NCBI RefSeq assembly: GCF_021083645.1
Contig: NZ_JAJNRQ010000004.1
Coordinates: 1-64,000 of the forward strand
DNA length: 64,000 bases
Source of the DNA: Schaalia sp. lx-260
GTDB lineage: Bacteria > Actinomycetota > Actinomycetes > Actinomycetales > Actinomycetaceae
Direction of reading: 5' to 3'
Within the stretch, counting starts at the first letter, position 1. The number at the start of each line of letters is the position of its first letter. Under the pieces are notes generated by a model. The model was not told where the DNA came from. It ran no database searches and saw only the letters and a program-made list of their open reading frames with translations. The translations under genes were made by a program, and so were the position numbers. Positions 48,263 through 58,320 of this stretch are shown here, one piece after another.

Positions 48263-51200
48263 TCAGCTATCAATGCGGCGACGTCGCACGATGCTGACAC
48301 ATGCCATTCCGAGCAGCGCAAGGCTCAGGCTGAGTAGTGTCGAGGCTGGTGATACACCTGTCCGAGCCAAAGACTTGCCGCCTTTACCATGAGTGCTTGG
48401 GGCAGGGGGTTCCGGTACGGGTGGTGTTGGCACCTGAGATTCTTCCACCAGCTTGTAGATGTACGTCACGTTAGTGTCGCCTTCTACAATCGTGCCGGTT
48501 TCCTTATCGCCTTCTTTGAGCCTGACCAGCTCGTACTTCTTACCGTTCTTCTCGATGATCTTCCGACGACGATCATTGGTGTCATAGGATTCGCCTACAG
48601 GCTTATCCATTTCGTCGGTGACATCCTCAGCAATCGGATTACCGTTCTCGTCAACGTAGTGAACGATTACGTTACCCGTTGGAACCAACTCGTAGATATA
48701 GGTGACCTCGGTAGTACCTTCAACAACTGTGCCGTTTTCTTTACCGACAGTTCGTTCAGGGATGAGCCTGTACAGCTTACCTTCGGAACGAATCGTACCC
48801 GGCTTGTGATCGTCAGTGTTGTAGGTCGTACCTGTGGAAACCAGAGGCATATCTTCCTCATCCTCAGCAATGGTTTTGCCGTCGGTGTCTTTGTAGTGAA
48901 CGATAACGTTACCTTTGACTTCTTGATAGATGTAGACAACAGTCTGGAAGCCTTCTTTGACCATGCCGGTGGCAGGATCAGAGGATTCAAGGCGACCGTT
49001 TTTATCTACTGGGCCAACGGTGTAGTCGCTGCCAGCGGGCACGATCTTGTAGGTCTTGCCCTCAGGTGTGGTGATTTTCTCCAGACGATTATCAGTCAGG
49101 GTATCGTACTGCTTGCCAATCGGAGCATTCTTTTCATCGACAACTTCACGACTGATCTCATTGCCTTCAGTGTCCTTGTATTGGACGGTGACGAAACCAA
49201 CTGGATCAGCAGGCTGAGGAGCGAGCTTGTACTCGTACGTTACCTCAGTGGTCCCTTCAGTGACGGTGCCTTCTTCCGGTTTACTGTCGGCTTTCAGGCC
49301 CACCAGCTCGTAGAGTGACTTTTCGCCGCTGACTGGATCGGTGTAGACGATCACCTCTGGCTTATGGTCTTTGGTGTCGTAGCCGGTACCAACGTCAGAT
49401 TGTGGAGTGTCGATCACCTTGGCAGAGATAACCTTGCCAGTGCCTTGTTCAACGTAGTTGATGATGACGTCGCCTTGCGGTTTCACCTCACGGTAAATGT
49501 AGGTGACTGTCTGCTCGGTTTCCTTTACTTCACCAACGATCGGATCTGATTCCTTGAGGTGGTTGTTACTATCAACCCCACCTACCTTGTAGGTGCCTGC
49601 TGGAACCAGCTCGTACTTCTTGCCGCCCTTTTCAAGGGTTGCTGGCTTGAGTTCTTCCGTTGTGGCGTTGTAGGAATTACCTACCGGTTGTTCTTGAGCA
49701 GCAAACTTCGGATCAGCAATTTCATTACCGTCAATGTCCTTGTATGTGACCTTGACAGTTCCTTTTATTACTGGCTTTCTCAGCTTGTACACGTAGGTAA
49801 CGGTTTGTTCATTTTCAGTGACTTTACCGGTTATCCCAGCGGAATCAACCTGATGACCGTCCTTATCGACCAAGCCAACAGTGTAATTACCGGCGGCAAC
49901 CAGGTCGTAGGTGTTACCTTCCTTTTCAAGGGTTGCTGGCTTCAAAGTGTCGCCGGTTGCGTTGTAGTCGCTACCAATGGAGGCATCTGTGGCCGCGTTC
50001 TGTGGAGCGTGAATTTCAACGCCTTCCGTGTCCACGTAGGTGACCTTCACGTTGCCTTTGATTTCCTTGTAGACGTAGGTAACGGTCTGATCCTTTTCGG
50101 TCACTTTACCGGTTACCGCAGCGGATTCTTTCTTGTGACCGTTTTCTTCAACGTCACCTACTGCTGGGAAATTACTGGCTTCTGTAACGATCTTGTAGAC
50201 CCTGCCATCGTCACCTGTGATTTTTTCTGGTTTCAAGGTGTCGCTGGTCGAGTTGTATTCGCTACCGATGGAGGCATCTGCAACTACGTCCTGTTTCGGT
50301 TTGATTGGAGTCCCCTCAGTACTGACGTAGGTGACTTCAACTTTGCCTTTGACTTCCTTGTAGACGTAGGTGATGACGGTTGTTCCTTCTTTCACCTTGC
50401 CGTCTTCAGGTCCGTCAGTTCGTGCTGAGACGAGTTCGTACACTTTGCCTTCAGCGGTGGTGATTTTATTTGGCTTGTTATCTGTGGTGTTGTATGCCGC
50501 ACCTACCGAGGAAAGCGGCGTATTCATCACAGCTGCCGGATAATTCTGGTCTGCTGGGTCCGCGGTCTTATCGGCAGAAAGCTCACCGATCGTCAGGGTC
50601 CTCTCGGAACCGTCGAAGGTGCCGGTACCTGGGAGCGGATTGCCTTCAGTGTCGGTGTAGCGAACGATAACGTCGCCTTTCACTTCTTCGTACACGTAGG
50701 TAACGTCAAGAGTGCCTTCAGCTACGGTACCGGTTTCGTTGGCTGGTTTGGAAAGGAAACCAGTGGTGTTTGCCGGATCAGCAGTGGTCAGACGACCTGT
50801 TGCGTCGACAGTGCCAACGCCTGGGAGGTTACCCGCTTGTGCTACGCGCTTGTACACTTTACCGGTCTTGAGGTCGGTAATGGTGGGTTGCTTGTATTCG
50901 GTTGTGTCGTAATCGCTATCGAGTGCAGCGCCTGTGATGGCGGGGACCTCTTTGGCGATCACATTTCCTGCGGTGTCAACGTAGTGGACGACCACGTTAC
51001 CTGTCTTTGCGGGTGTTTCTTTCACCTTGTAGTAGTAGGTGACAACGGTTGTGCCTTCAGCAACTTCACCGTTTGGCATACCAGCGGTGAGTGCTTCAAC
51101 ACGCTCATAAACTTTACCGTCTTTTTCAATGGTGGTTGGCCAGTTATCAGCGGTGTCATATGCTGTGCCGACAGATGAAGTTTCCGTGTTCTTTACTGCT

Positions 51201-53785
51201 GCCGGATAATCAGAATCTTTATCGGTGGTGCTGAGCGTATTGTCAGCCGATACTGTACCGATGGTGAGGGTCCTGTTTGATCCGTCGAATTTACCTACGC
51301 CGCCGCTGAGTGGGTTTCCGTTGTTGTCCATGTAGCGAACAACGACATCGCCTTTCACTTCTTTGTAGACATAGGTGACTTCTGTCAGAGGCTTTCCGAC
51401 GGTACCGGATGGGGCGCCACCGGTAGCAGCGTCTGCACCAATCACGCCGTCTTTAAGGGAGGTTGTGAGGTTGTTGTCCGCGCCTACGGTACCCACAGTG
51501 TAGGTATCAGCTGGGGCGGGGCGGTAAACCTTCTTTTCCTTTGTGATTTTGTCTGACTTTGCTTCAGCAGTGTTGTATGGGGTTGTGTAAGACGCACCCG
51601 TGGTTGCTGTGAAGTCTTCGTTTATTTTGTTACCTTCAGTGTCAACGTAATGAACGATGACATCACCTGTCACCTCTGTATAAACATAGGTGACGACGCG
51701 ATCGCCTGTGACAATGGCACCGTCAGGTGCAGCACCTGTTGGGTCGTTTTGGGCGATGATTTCTTTGATCCGCGAGATGGTGAGGTTGTGTTTTTCGCCG
51801 ACTTCACCTACTGGCTGCGTGCCTTTTTCAACGAGCTTGTAGACTTTCCCGCCAGCGGTGATAGTAGCTGGACGCTTGTTGTCAGCGTCTGCGGTGGTGT
51901 CGTAGGCAGTGTCGATCGCTGCATTAACAGTGTCTTTGACAGGTTCTTTGATCTTATTGCCGTTGATGTCTACATAGTTGATTGTTACGGAGCCTTCAGC
52001 GCGTTCGTACACGTAGGTGACATGGTACGTGCCTTGAAGTACTTGACCTGTGGGGGTGGTGCCGTCGACGGCGTTGGCTGGCTTCAAAGTAGCTGCGTTC
52101 GCGTTGCTTTCTTTTACGGATAGCAAGTTGCTTTGCGCTAGAACGGTACCGAGGTTGTACTCACCTTCAGCAACACGTGTGTAGGTTTTGCCGTCTTTGG
52201 AACCGTTTGTGCCGTCGATTCTGGCGGGACGGTGCTGTGCGATAGTGTCGTAGGGTGAGCACACGTTACCTGCAGCGGCAGGAGTGCTCACGACTTCATC
52301 TTTGATGATGTTGCCGTCAGTATCGACGTAGTGAACAACAATTTCGCCCTGCTTGAGCACCTCAGGATTTCCAGCATTTGCCGGTGAAGCCTTGTATAGG
52401 TTGTTGGCCCCGTATTGCGCATTCCCACTGTTGGTGGGGTTTGGCATATTCAGTTTGTAACCGGTGTCAGATATTGTCGCAGTGGAGTTCTCGTTTGCAT
52501 CCACAATGATGGCTTCATTGTATCCTTGGGCTCCTACATTCGTGCGGCTCCATTCTGTGACGCCACGATCGAAGTTGATGCCAAAGGTACCCATTTTTCC
52601 TTCAGGAACCTTAGAAGGGTTAAGTGTCCCCATGACAATGAAACCGGGTTGCGAGTAGTCACCGACGAATCGAACTGTCGCAGTTCGCTTATCGGCGCTG
52701 ATGCGCTCGATGATGGCATACATATTGTCTGGGGTGACAAAGGCTGTGTGATCCGTTGAGTTACCGGTTTGTGCAGCATTGTTGAGGTCATAGGGCATGT
52801 AGTAAACCGGAAGCTTAGAGCCAACAATGTTGGAGTCAGCCCATGTCCATTGATTCGGGTTGGTTGTCTTCGGAGAAATCGTCGCAACAAAACCTTTGGG
52901 TAGGCCGCCGACTTCACCGTTGAACACGAGGACGCCATCAGAGTTGAAGTCCTTCATAAATTTGCGGTCGTTAATGTCTGTACTGAGCGTACGCGCATCG
53001 TATGAAAAGACATTCATACGAGCATAGGAACCGCTCCCATTGTTTCTGTCTGTGCGGGCGTAGCTCCTACTTGCTCCAACGCCGCTATTCCACGCTGGAA
53101 CGTCGATGTTTTGCTCGGCCTGAGTCACTCCGTTAACCTGCACCAGGAATTTAATGGTTGTGTTCTTGGTATAGGCAATTGACTGCTGCGCATTAGCTAG
53201 AGTCGTCGTGATGTGTATATCTTTTAGGCCTTCAACGTTTTGGTTGAAGGTGATTTTGTATTTGAAGCCTTTGATTACTGGGTTATTGTCAGCAGAGATG
53301 TTAAAGCGTGTAGGATCGTCGGAATCCATTGCGCGGTAGTAATCACTGACATATTCTTCGCGTTCAACTGTTGCAATTGGAATCTGTTCACCGTTGACAT
53401 CCACAGTAACAACGCGAGCGAATTCAATCGGTAGGTTCTGGCTGTAGACGTAAAGCCAGTCTCCAGGATGAATGGCATTCGCACCTTCTCCGGTGAATAC
53501 CATTTCCATTGAGGCAGTTTTTGGCCTATTGACAGTAGGTGGCGTGTTCGTCGCTGTCGTTTCAAACCGCACTGTCGTTGTGGGTGTAATCTCTTTTGGC
53601 TGGTAAGCAGACAGGGGGTTACCTGCCGCGCAGGTCGCAGTAGGATCGCTATCGCTAGAGGCAGCAAATGTAACACTGCTTGCAGGTAGCACTAAAGAAG
53701 CGCCCAACAGCGAAGCTGTGAGCGCTGAAACTACGCCAACTCTAGCCGATCTATGCGAAGTATGGCGAGCTTTTTTGTTAACCAT
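48263..53785 (-). CDS. Giant MucBP-repeat surface adhesin with LARTG anchor
   Basis: This 1840-residue protein starts at MVNKKARHTS because GGAG lies six bases upstream; an ATG 12 bases earlier has no ribosome site. After a signal peptide comes an adhesin-type N-terminal region of about 430 residues. Next are 13 MucBP-like modules, each opening with a strand such as GDVIVHYVDTEGN and closing with VTYVYKEVK. The C-terminus has a Pro linker, LARTG, a hydrophobic helix and an RRRR tail. MucBP modules in lactobacilli and listeriae bind mucin or form stalks. Modules 4 and 6 share an extra insert of about 40 residues (FDGSxRTLTIG), a sign of internal duplication. Expression is probably phase variable through the 12-G promoter tract. 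Mucin binding is inferred, not shown. Confidence 0.92.
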   Translation of the reverse strand: MVNKKARHTSHRSARVGVVSALTASLLGASLVLPASSVTFAASSDSDPTATCAAGNPLSAYQPKEITPTTTVRFETTATNTPPTVNRPKTASMEMVFTGEGANAIHPGDWLYVYSQNLPIEFARVVTVDVNGEQIPIATVEREEYVSDYYRAMDSDDPTRFNISADNNPVIKGFKYKITFNQNVEGLKDIHITTTLANAQQSIAYTKNTTIKFLVQVNGVTQAEQNIDVPAWNSGVGASRSYARTDRNNGSGSYARMNVFSYDARTLSTDINDRKFMKDFNSDGVLVFNGEVGGLPKGFVATISPKTTNPNQWTWADSNIVGSKLPVYYMPYDLNNAAQTGNSTDHTAFVTPDNMYAIIERISADKRTATVRFVGDYSQPGFIVMGTLNPSKVPEGKMGTFGINFDRGVTEWSRTNVGAQGYNEAIIVDANENSTATISDTGYKLNMPNPTNSGNAQYGANNLYKASPANAGNPEVLKQGEIVVHYVDTDGNIIKDEVVSTPAAAGNVCSPYDTIAQHRPARIDGTNGSKDGKTYTRVAEGEYNLGTVLAQSNLLSVKESNANAATLKPANAVDGTTPTGQVLQGTYHVTYVYERAEGSVTINYVDINGNKIKEPVKDTVNAAIDTAYDTTADADNKRPATITAGGKVYKLVEKGTQPVGEVGEKHNLTISRIKEIIAQNDPTGAAPDGAIVTGDRVVTYVYTEVTGDVIVHYVDTEGNKINEDFTATTGASYTTPYNTAEAKSDKITKEKKVYRPAPADTYTVGTVGADNNLTTSLKDGVIGADAATGGAPSGTVGKPLTEVTYVYKEVKGDVVVRYMDNNGNPLSGGVGKFDGSNRTLTIGTVSADNTLSTTDKDSDYPAAVKNTETSSVGTAYDTADNWPTTIEKDGKVYERVEALTAGMPNGEVAEGTTVVTYYYKVKETPAKTGNVVVHYVDTAGNVIAKEVPAITGAALDSDYDTTEYKQPTITDLKTGKVYKRVAQAGNLPGVGTVDATGRLTTADPANTTGFLSKPANETGTVAEGTLDVTYVYEEVKGDVIVRYTDTEGNPLPGTGTFDGSERTLTIGELSADKTADPADQNYPAAVMNTPLSSVGAAYNTTDNKPNKITTAEGKVYELVSARTDGPEDGKVKEGTTVITYVYKEVKGKVEVTYVSTEGTPIKPKQDVVADASIGSEYNSTSDTLKPEKITGDDGRVYKIVTEASNFPAVGDVEENGHKKESAAVTGKVTEKDQTVTYVYKEIKGNVKVTYVDTEGVEIHAPQNAATDASIGSDYNATGDTLKPATLEKEGNTYDLVAAGNYTVGLVDKDGHQVDSAGITGKVTENEQTVTYVYKLRKPVIKGTVKVTYKDIDGNEIADPKFAAQEQPVGNSYNATTEELKPATLEKGGKKYELVPAGTYKVGGVDSNNHLKESDPIVGEVKETEQTVTYIYREVKPQGDVIINYVEQGTGKVISAKVIDTPQSDVGTGYDTKDHKPEVIVYTDPVSGEKSLYELVGLKADSKPEEGTVTEGTTEVTYEYKLAPQPADPVGFVTVQYKDTEGNEISREVVDEKNAPIGKQYDTLTDNRLEKITTPEGKTYKIVPAGSDYTVGPVDKNGRLESSDPATGMVKEGFQTVVYIYQEVKGNVIVHYKDTDGKTIAEDEEDMPLVSTGTTYNTDDHKPGTIRSEGKLYRLIPERTVGKENGTVVEGTTEVTYIYELVPTGNVIVHYVDENGNPIAEDVTDEMDKPVGESYDTNDRRRKIIEKNGKKYELVRLKEGDKETGTIVEGDTNVTYIYKLVEESQVPTPPVPEPPAPSTHGKGGKSLARTGVSPASTLLSLSLALLGMACVSIVRRRRIDS

Positions 53786-53847
53786 TACTTGCTCCATCTA
53801 ACATGTACGTTTTCTGTCTGGGATTCAGCAGAAATACAATATTTGAC

Positions 53848-53877
53848 TCTATAAGAACCACCCCCCCCCCCCGTCAA
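53848..53877 (-). promoter_or_regulatory. Phase-variable promoter of MucBP adhesin (12-G spacer tract)
   Basis: On the coding strand TTGACG (complement of 53872-53877) and TATAGA (complement of 53848-53853) are separated by 18 bp. The spacer has 11 of the 12 consecutive G residues, the twelfth being the last base of the -35. Gain or loss of one G shifts spacer length between 17, 18 and 19 bp, which would change promoter strength. The ATG is 63-76 bp downstream. Such spacer tracts control adhesins and porins in Haemophilus and Neisseria. Confidence 0.75.
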
Positions 53878-54115
53878 ATTTTTTGGGGATTTTGTACAGA
53901 AAAATTCTTTTCTTTCAAGCGGAAAATACTATTCATTGTAAAAATCACATATTTTTATCAAAAGTAATTAAAGAATTATTCATAAATACAAAATATAAAT
54001 ATAAAATACCTGTGCCCCACCAACACTCCATCACACAAATAAACACACAACAGAAAAAACACCCTCACGCACCACAAACGGTGCGTGAGGGTGACGCTAC
54101 ATGCCCTCGCTTGAA
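53878..54115. other. AT-rich region upstream of the MucBP promoter
   Basis: The stretch 53878-54010 is very AT-rich compared with the surroundings and lies directly upstream of the -35, like an UP-element or H-NS/Lsr2-type target. The rest holds the terminator of the next gene. No coding sequence was seen. Confidence 0.5.
54054..54093 (-). terminator. Intrinsic terminator for the 54116-55309 gene
   Basis: A perfect 14-bp stem (CACCCTCACGCACC with its complement) around a six-base loop is followed on the minus strand by TTTTTT. Confidence 0.9.
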
Positions 54116-55309
54116 CTAGGAACGATCAACACGTTGTCGCACATACTTCGCTAAAAACAATTCAGCAACAGAATCCACCAACATAGCTGTTCCCGCTAAA
54201 GCTCCCACAACACTCCATACAGAACGCGGCTTACGGCTACGAGCAGCCCACGCAACCAAGCCAGCCCCTACAACAGCTTCCGCAGCCGCACCCGTCCGCA
54301 CAATCCACGGGCGATCCAAATCTAAAGCACGATACGCAGCAAAACCTGGATGCACTACCGCTTCACGATCTTCCAACATCATGTCAACGCTACGACCAAT
54401 TGCTTGCGAAATCCGCCGCGCCTCATAAACCCGCGCATCAGGCACCTCATCAAGAACAGACTCCCCTAAAAGGAAAGACGCAATCCCCCGCGGCAAGCCC
54501 AAAGCGCGCACCACCGCATACACAGATTCATCCCCACGCATACAAGCTGTCCTACGCAAAGCCTCAGCATCCGCATCTGGAACAAAAGCAGCAATCACAT
54601 CAAGATCTAAACCATCACCGACCAGATCACGAATATCCACCGGAATAGAAGCAGCCTTACCTGCAGGAACACCTGTCAACACATGCTCCATACCCCACGT
54701 ATAACTCACAGTACTTTCAAAATGGTCATCAAAGACGACGGAAGCATAAAGAGCGCCCTCACGTAAGGAAAGCGAAACAAGGGGCAGGGAACCAAAATTC
54801 CATCCAACTTTGTCCACAGGCATTTCCGTCAGCAAAGCACGACAATCCGAGCCCAGCTCAACAACACCCACATCACAGCCTTCAAGAGCCGCCAACACCG
54901 GAACAGAGGACAGCGGGGTACGCCCCACTTCGACAACACGAGTCCCCTCAGGCTCTATCCAGCCTTCATCATCCTCATCAAATAATTCAGGCATGTTGAT
55001 TATCGGTTCGACTAAATAATCTGAACGGTAATCACCCGCGCGAACCTCAGCCTCAAAAAATTCAGCTAATTCATTCACGAACTGTTCGACAGGAGCACCA
55101 GCCTGCAAATCCTGCCCATCCGGTGTGACTACCGCGATCGCGCGATCTGAATTTTGAGCAAAACACACACCTAATAATTGCGGGGAAATCGGATACCACT
55201 CAATCTGTGAAAGGATGTGACGCTCATTAAGATACTCCACAACCATCTTCGGATCAGCGTGACGGCCGATCATGACACCTTCCACACGTTCCCAATTGTT
55301 CTCGGTCAT
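54116..55309 (-). CDS. Actinobacterial membrane-linked protein, function unknown
   Basis: This 397-residue protein starts at MTENNWERVEG with AAAGGA five bases upstream; an earlier ATG gives 26 unsupported residues. The first 130 residues form an acidic domain reminiscent of a bacterial sensory-transduction (YbjN-like) fold. The middle is mixed alpha/beta. The C-terminus has two hydrophobic helices (about 330-380) and a basic end. No family is assigned with confidence. It is a single gene with its own terminator. Confidence 0.65.
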   Translation of the reverse strand: MTENNWERVEGVMIGRHADPKMVVEYLNERHILSQIEWYPISPQLLGVCFAQNSDRAIAVVTPDGQDLQAGAPVEQFVNELAEFFEAEVRAGDYRSDYLVEPIINMPELFDEDDEGWIEPEGTRVVEVGRTPLSSVPVLAALEGCDVGVVELGSDCRALLTEMPVDKVGWNFGSLPLVSLSLREGALYASVVFDDHFESTVSYTWGMEHVLTGVPAGKAASIPVDIRDLVGDGLDLDVIAAFVPDADAEALRRTACMRGDESVYAVVRALGLPRGIASFLLGESVLDEVPDARVYEARRISQAIGRSVDMMLEDREAVVHPGFAAYRALDLDRPWIVRTGAAAEAVVGAGLVAWAARSRKPRSVWSVVGALAGTAMLVDSVAELFLAKYVRQRVDRS

Positions 55310-55407
55310 CGTCGTCCTTTCAGAACATTCACTCATGCGACAACCCCAGCGTATCGGACTTGCCCCATGAATCACACTCTTATGCACAAGTGTTCACAGC
55401 CACATAA

Positions 55408-55443
55408 CATAAGGCCCGCCGCATATGCGCGACAGGCCTTATG
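55408..55443 (-). terminator. Hairpin after aldolase gene
   Basis: CATAAGGCC pairs with GGCCTTATG across an 18-base inner segment, 40 bp past the fba stop. The T run is weak. Confidence 0.6.
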
Positions 55444-55482
55444 ATACGTTGCATCACAACACGTCTAAATGACGTGCATAGA

Positions 55483-56508
55483 TCACATCTTGGTGCCGGT
55501 GGAGCCCAAACGTTCACACGCTTCAACCACGCGAGCAGCCATACCAGCTTCAGCGGACTTACCCCATGAACGTGGGTCGTACATCTTCTTATTGCCGACC
55601 TCACCATCCACTTTGAGCACGCCATCGTAGTTACGCAGCATGTGCTCAACAACAGGACGAGTAAATGCGTACTGAGTATCCGTATCCACATTCATCTTGA
55701 TGACACCGTTAGCAACAGCCAAAGCAATCTCCTCAGCAGTTGAACCGGAACCACCATGCATCACCAGATCGAATGGGCGATCATTGTGCCAACCAACCTT
55801 CGCCGCAACTTCTTCCTGAATGGTGCCAAGAATTTCAGGACGCAGCTTCACATGACCTGGCTTGTACACGCCATGAACGTTACCGAAAGTCAAAGCGGTC
55901 AAATAGCGGCCATTTTCACCAAGACCCAAAGCCTCAACGGTCTTCAAAGCATCTTCGGTGGTGGTGTAGAGCTTCTCATTAATTTCGCCGACAACACCAT
56001 CTTCTTCGCCGCCAACAACACCGATCTCAACTTCAAGAATGGTGTTAGCTGCACGGGACAGAGCCAGCATTTCCTTTGCAATTTCCAGGTTCTCATCAAG
56101 TGGAACAGCAGAACCATCCCACATATGCGACTGGAAGATCGGTAAACGGCCGGCCTTTACTTCCTCAGCAGACAGCAGCAGCAAAGGACGCAGCCATGAA
56201 TCAATATTCTGCTTTGCGCAGTGATCTGTATGCAAAGCAATGGTCACGTCATAGTTCTTCGCGACCTCGCGAGCATAAGCTGCAAGAGCCAGAGAACCAG
56301 TCACACGATTCTTAATGGTGGAACCTGATGCGTATTCAGCGCCACCAACAGAAACCTGAATAATGCCATCCGAACCTGCTTCAGCGAAGCCCTGAATAGC
56401 AGCGGTCACCGTCTGAGAAGACGTGATGTTAATGGCGGGGTATGCGAACTTGCCAGCTTTGGCGCGGTCAAGCATCTCAGCATAGGTTTCGGGGGTTGCG
56501 ATGGGCAC
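55483..56508 (-). CDS. fba: Class II fructose-bisphosphate aldolase
   Basis: This 341-residue glycolytic enzyme interconverts fructose 1,6-bisphosphate with dihydroxyacetone phosphate and glyceraldehyde 3-phosphate. Zinc-binding and catalytic blocks are ALHTDHCAKQN, LEVEIGVVGGEEDGV, FGNVHGVYKPG, VMHGGSGS and MNVDTDTQYAF. It starts at GTG with AGGAGG seven bases upstream. A hairpin terminator follows. Confidence 0.96.
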   Translation of the reverse strand: MPIATPETYAEMLDRAKAGKFAYPAINITSSQTVTAAIQGFAEAGSDGIIQVSVGGAEYASGSTIKNRVTGSLALAAYAREVAKNYDVTIALHTDHCAKQNIDSWLRPLLLLSAEEVKAGRLPIFQSHMWDGSAVPLDENLEIAKEMLALSRAANTILEVEIGVVGGEEDGVVGEINEKLYTTTEDALKTVEALGLGENGRYLTALTFGNVHGVYKPGHVKLRPEILGTIQEEVAAKVGWHNDRPFDLVMHGGSGSTAEEIALAVANGVIKMNVDTDTQYAFTRPVVEHMLRNYDGVLKVDGEVGNKKMYDPRSWGKSAEAGMAARVVEACERLGSTGTKM

Positions 56509-56688
56509 AATTGCCTCCTAATCGACACAACATACTGTCAGTACTCATTGTCCCACATTTACACGCAAAGGACGAGGTAAGAAGTCCCGATCATTAACTG
56601 CAACACACCACAACGAAAACACACAGCTCACAGATCAGCGGTTTTTCAGCACAACACACCAACCCCAGCTGCACTCATCATCCGGACC

Positions 56689-57357
56689 CTATTCTTCTGT
56701 ACAAGTGTGCGCATCCACCCACGCCCACATCGCAATCGCCGCCGCATGTCCAACATTCATTGAACGTGTCGAACCCCTCTGCGGAATATAAAAAACACGC
56801 GAACACAACTCGATCATGCGTTCACTTAAACCATCCGATTCACCGCCGAAAACCATACACACAGGGTTAGGCATATCAGCCGCACGTAAAGGAACAGAAC
56901 CGGGCACATTATCAATACCCACCAAAGTCACACCGCGCGCCGCACAATCATCAGCTAAAGCCTGAGCATCCTCCATATGGTCCACCCTCAAGTAGCGATC
57001 CGTCACCATAGCTCCACGCCGATTCCAGCGACGACGACCAACAATATGAACCCTGCTCACGCCTAACGCATTCGCGGTTCTCACAATCGAACCAATATTA
57101 AAGTCATGCTCTAAATTTTCAATCGCCACTTCAAAAGGCACACTACGTCGCGCAATATCCTCACGGATCGCCTCCATACGCCAGTAACGGTAACGATCCT
57201 CAACATTACGATGATCCCCATACTGCAATAAGTCGTGATCCCAGTGATCTCCCTCAGGAAAATCCCCTTGCCACGGTCCTACACCTGCTGGCACATCCTG
57301 CGGCAAAGGACCCACATCACTCACAGATTCACCAACACGCCCATCATTTTCATTCAC
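56689..57357 (-). CDS. SpoU/TrmH-family RNA 2'-O-methyltransferase
   Basis: This 222-residue SPOUT enzyme has motif 1 NIGSIVRTANALGV, motif 2 VCMVFGGESDGLSERM and motif 3 YIPQRGSTRSMNVGHAAAIAMW, forming the trefoil knot that binds S-adenosylmethionine. The N-terminal 50 residues are acidic and variable. It starts at GTG. The target (tRNA or rRNA) cannot be told from sequence. Confidence 0.92.
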   Translation of the reverse strand: MNENDGRVGESVSDVGPLPQDVPAGVGPWQGDFPEGDHWDHDLLQYGDHRNVEDRYRYWRMEAIREDIARRSVPFEVAIENLEHDFNIGSIVRTANALGVSRVHIVGRRRWNRRGAMVTDRYLRVDHMEDAQALADDCAARGVTLVGIDNVPGSVPLRAADMPNPVCMVFGGESDGLSERMIELCSRVFYIPQRGSTRSMNVGHAAAIAMWAWVDAHTCTEE

Positions 57358-57475
57358 GTCTTTACTTTAGCCTTTCCCCTCGCACACACAATTGCCACAC
57401 AACACACGGCACGTCAATAGGATAAGGAACGCGCATAAAGAGAATTTCCTGCAACAGAACGACTACATTGGAGAT

Positions 57476-58297
57476 ATGACGCAAACACATGAAACACCTA
57501 TTGCATTACATGAACTTCCACCAGTCACCGCGTGGCTTTCCGACATGGATGGCGTACTCGTCAAAGAAAACCGAGCATTACCAGGAGCACAGCAATTCCT
57601 GAACACACTTGAAGAAAACAACGTACCTTTCCTTGTCCTGACAAATAATTCAATTTTCACTAACCGTGATTTATCAGCCCGTTTAGAACGCTCAGGTTTA
57701 CACGTACCCGAAGAACGTATCTGGACTTCAGCAAATGCCACGGCCTCTTTCCTTTCGCAGCAATCCCCTGAATCTACCGCTTTCGTTATTGGCGAGGCCG
57801 GTCTGACAACAGCGCTTCACGGAGCCGGCTACGTTATGACCGACCAAGATCCTGAATACGTGGTCCTCGGTGAAACACGTACCTACGATTTCAATGCCCT
57901 GACCCGCGCAATCCGCCTTATTGAAGGCGGAGCAAAATTTATCGCAACAAACCCTGATGTGACGGGGCCTTCAGATGAAGGGACGCTGCCAGCAACAGGT
58001 TCAATCGCCGCCATGGTCCAATCAGCTACAGGAAAACGCCCCTATTTTATTGGCAAGCCCAATCCCGTGATGATTCGGGCGGGTCTAAACAAAATCGGTG
58101 TCCACTCAGAAAATGCTGCAATGGTCGGTGATCGTATGGACACTGATATTCAAGCAGGTGTCGAAGCTGGTTTACGTACACACCTTGTGTTATCCGGATC
58201 GACTTCACTCGATCAAATCGAAAACTTCCCTTTCCGTCCTTTCGGTATTCATGAAGGTATCGGCGAATTAATTGAACTGGTCGAGGCCGCACACTAA
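57476..58297 (+). CDS. HAD-IIA (NagD-like) phosphatase
   Basis: This 273-residue phosphatase starts at MTQTHETPIALHE with a GGAG motif close upstream. HAD motif I is SDMDGVLV, motif II FLVLTNNS, the C2 cap lies in the middle, motif III is YFIGKPN, and motif IV MVGDRMDTDIQAG. NagD-type enzymes hydrolyse nucleotide monophosphates or glycolytic by-products. It is divergent from the SpoU gene and followed by a terminator. Confidence 0.9.
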   Translation: MTQTHETPIALHELPPVTAWLSDMDGVLVKENRALPGAQQFLNTLEENNVPFLVLTNNSIFTNRDLSARLERSGLHVPEERIWTSANATASFLSQQSPESTAFVIGEAGLTTALHGAGYVMTDQDPEYVVLGETRTYDFNALTRAIRLIEGGAKFIATNPDVTGPSDEGTLPATGSIAAMVQSATGKRPYFIGKPNPVMIRAGLNKIGVHSENAAMVGDRMDTDIQAGVEAGLRTHLVLSGSTSLDQIENFPFRPFGIHEGIGELIELVEAAH

Positions 58298-58320
58298 TCG
58301 CGCTTCACTCGCCCGTTCAC

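Noticed and set aside
48389-52759. Several long open frames on the plus strand opposite the MucBP gene
   Set aside because: They are shadows of a repetitive, compositionally biased gene; they lack ribosome sites and recognisable domains.
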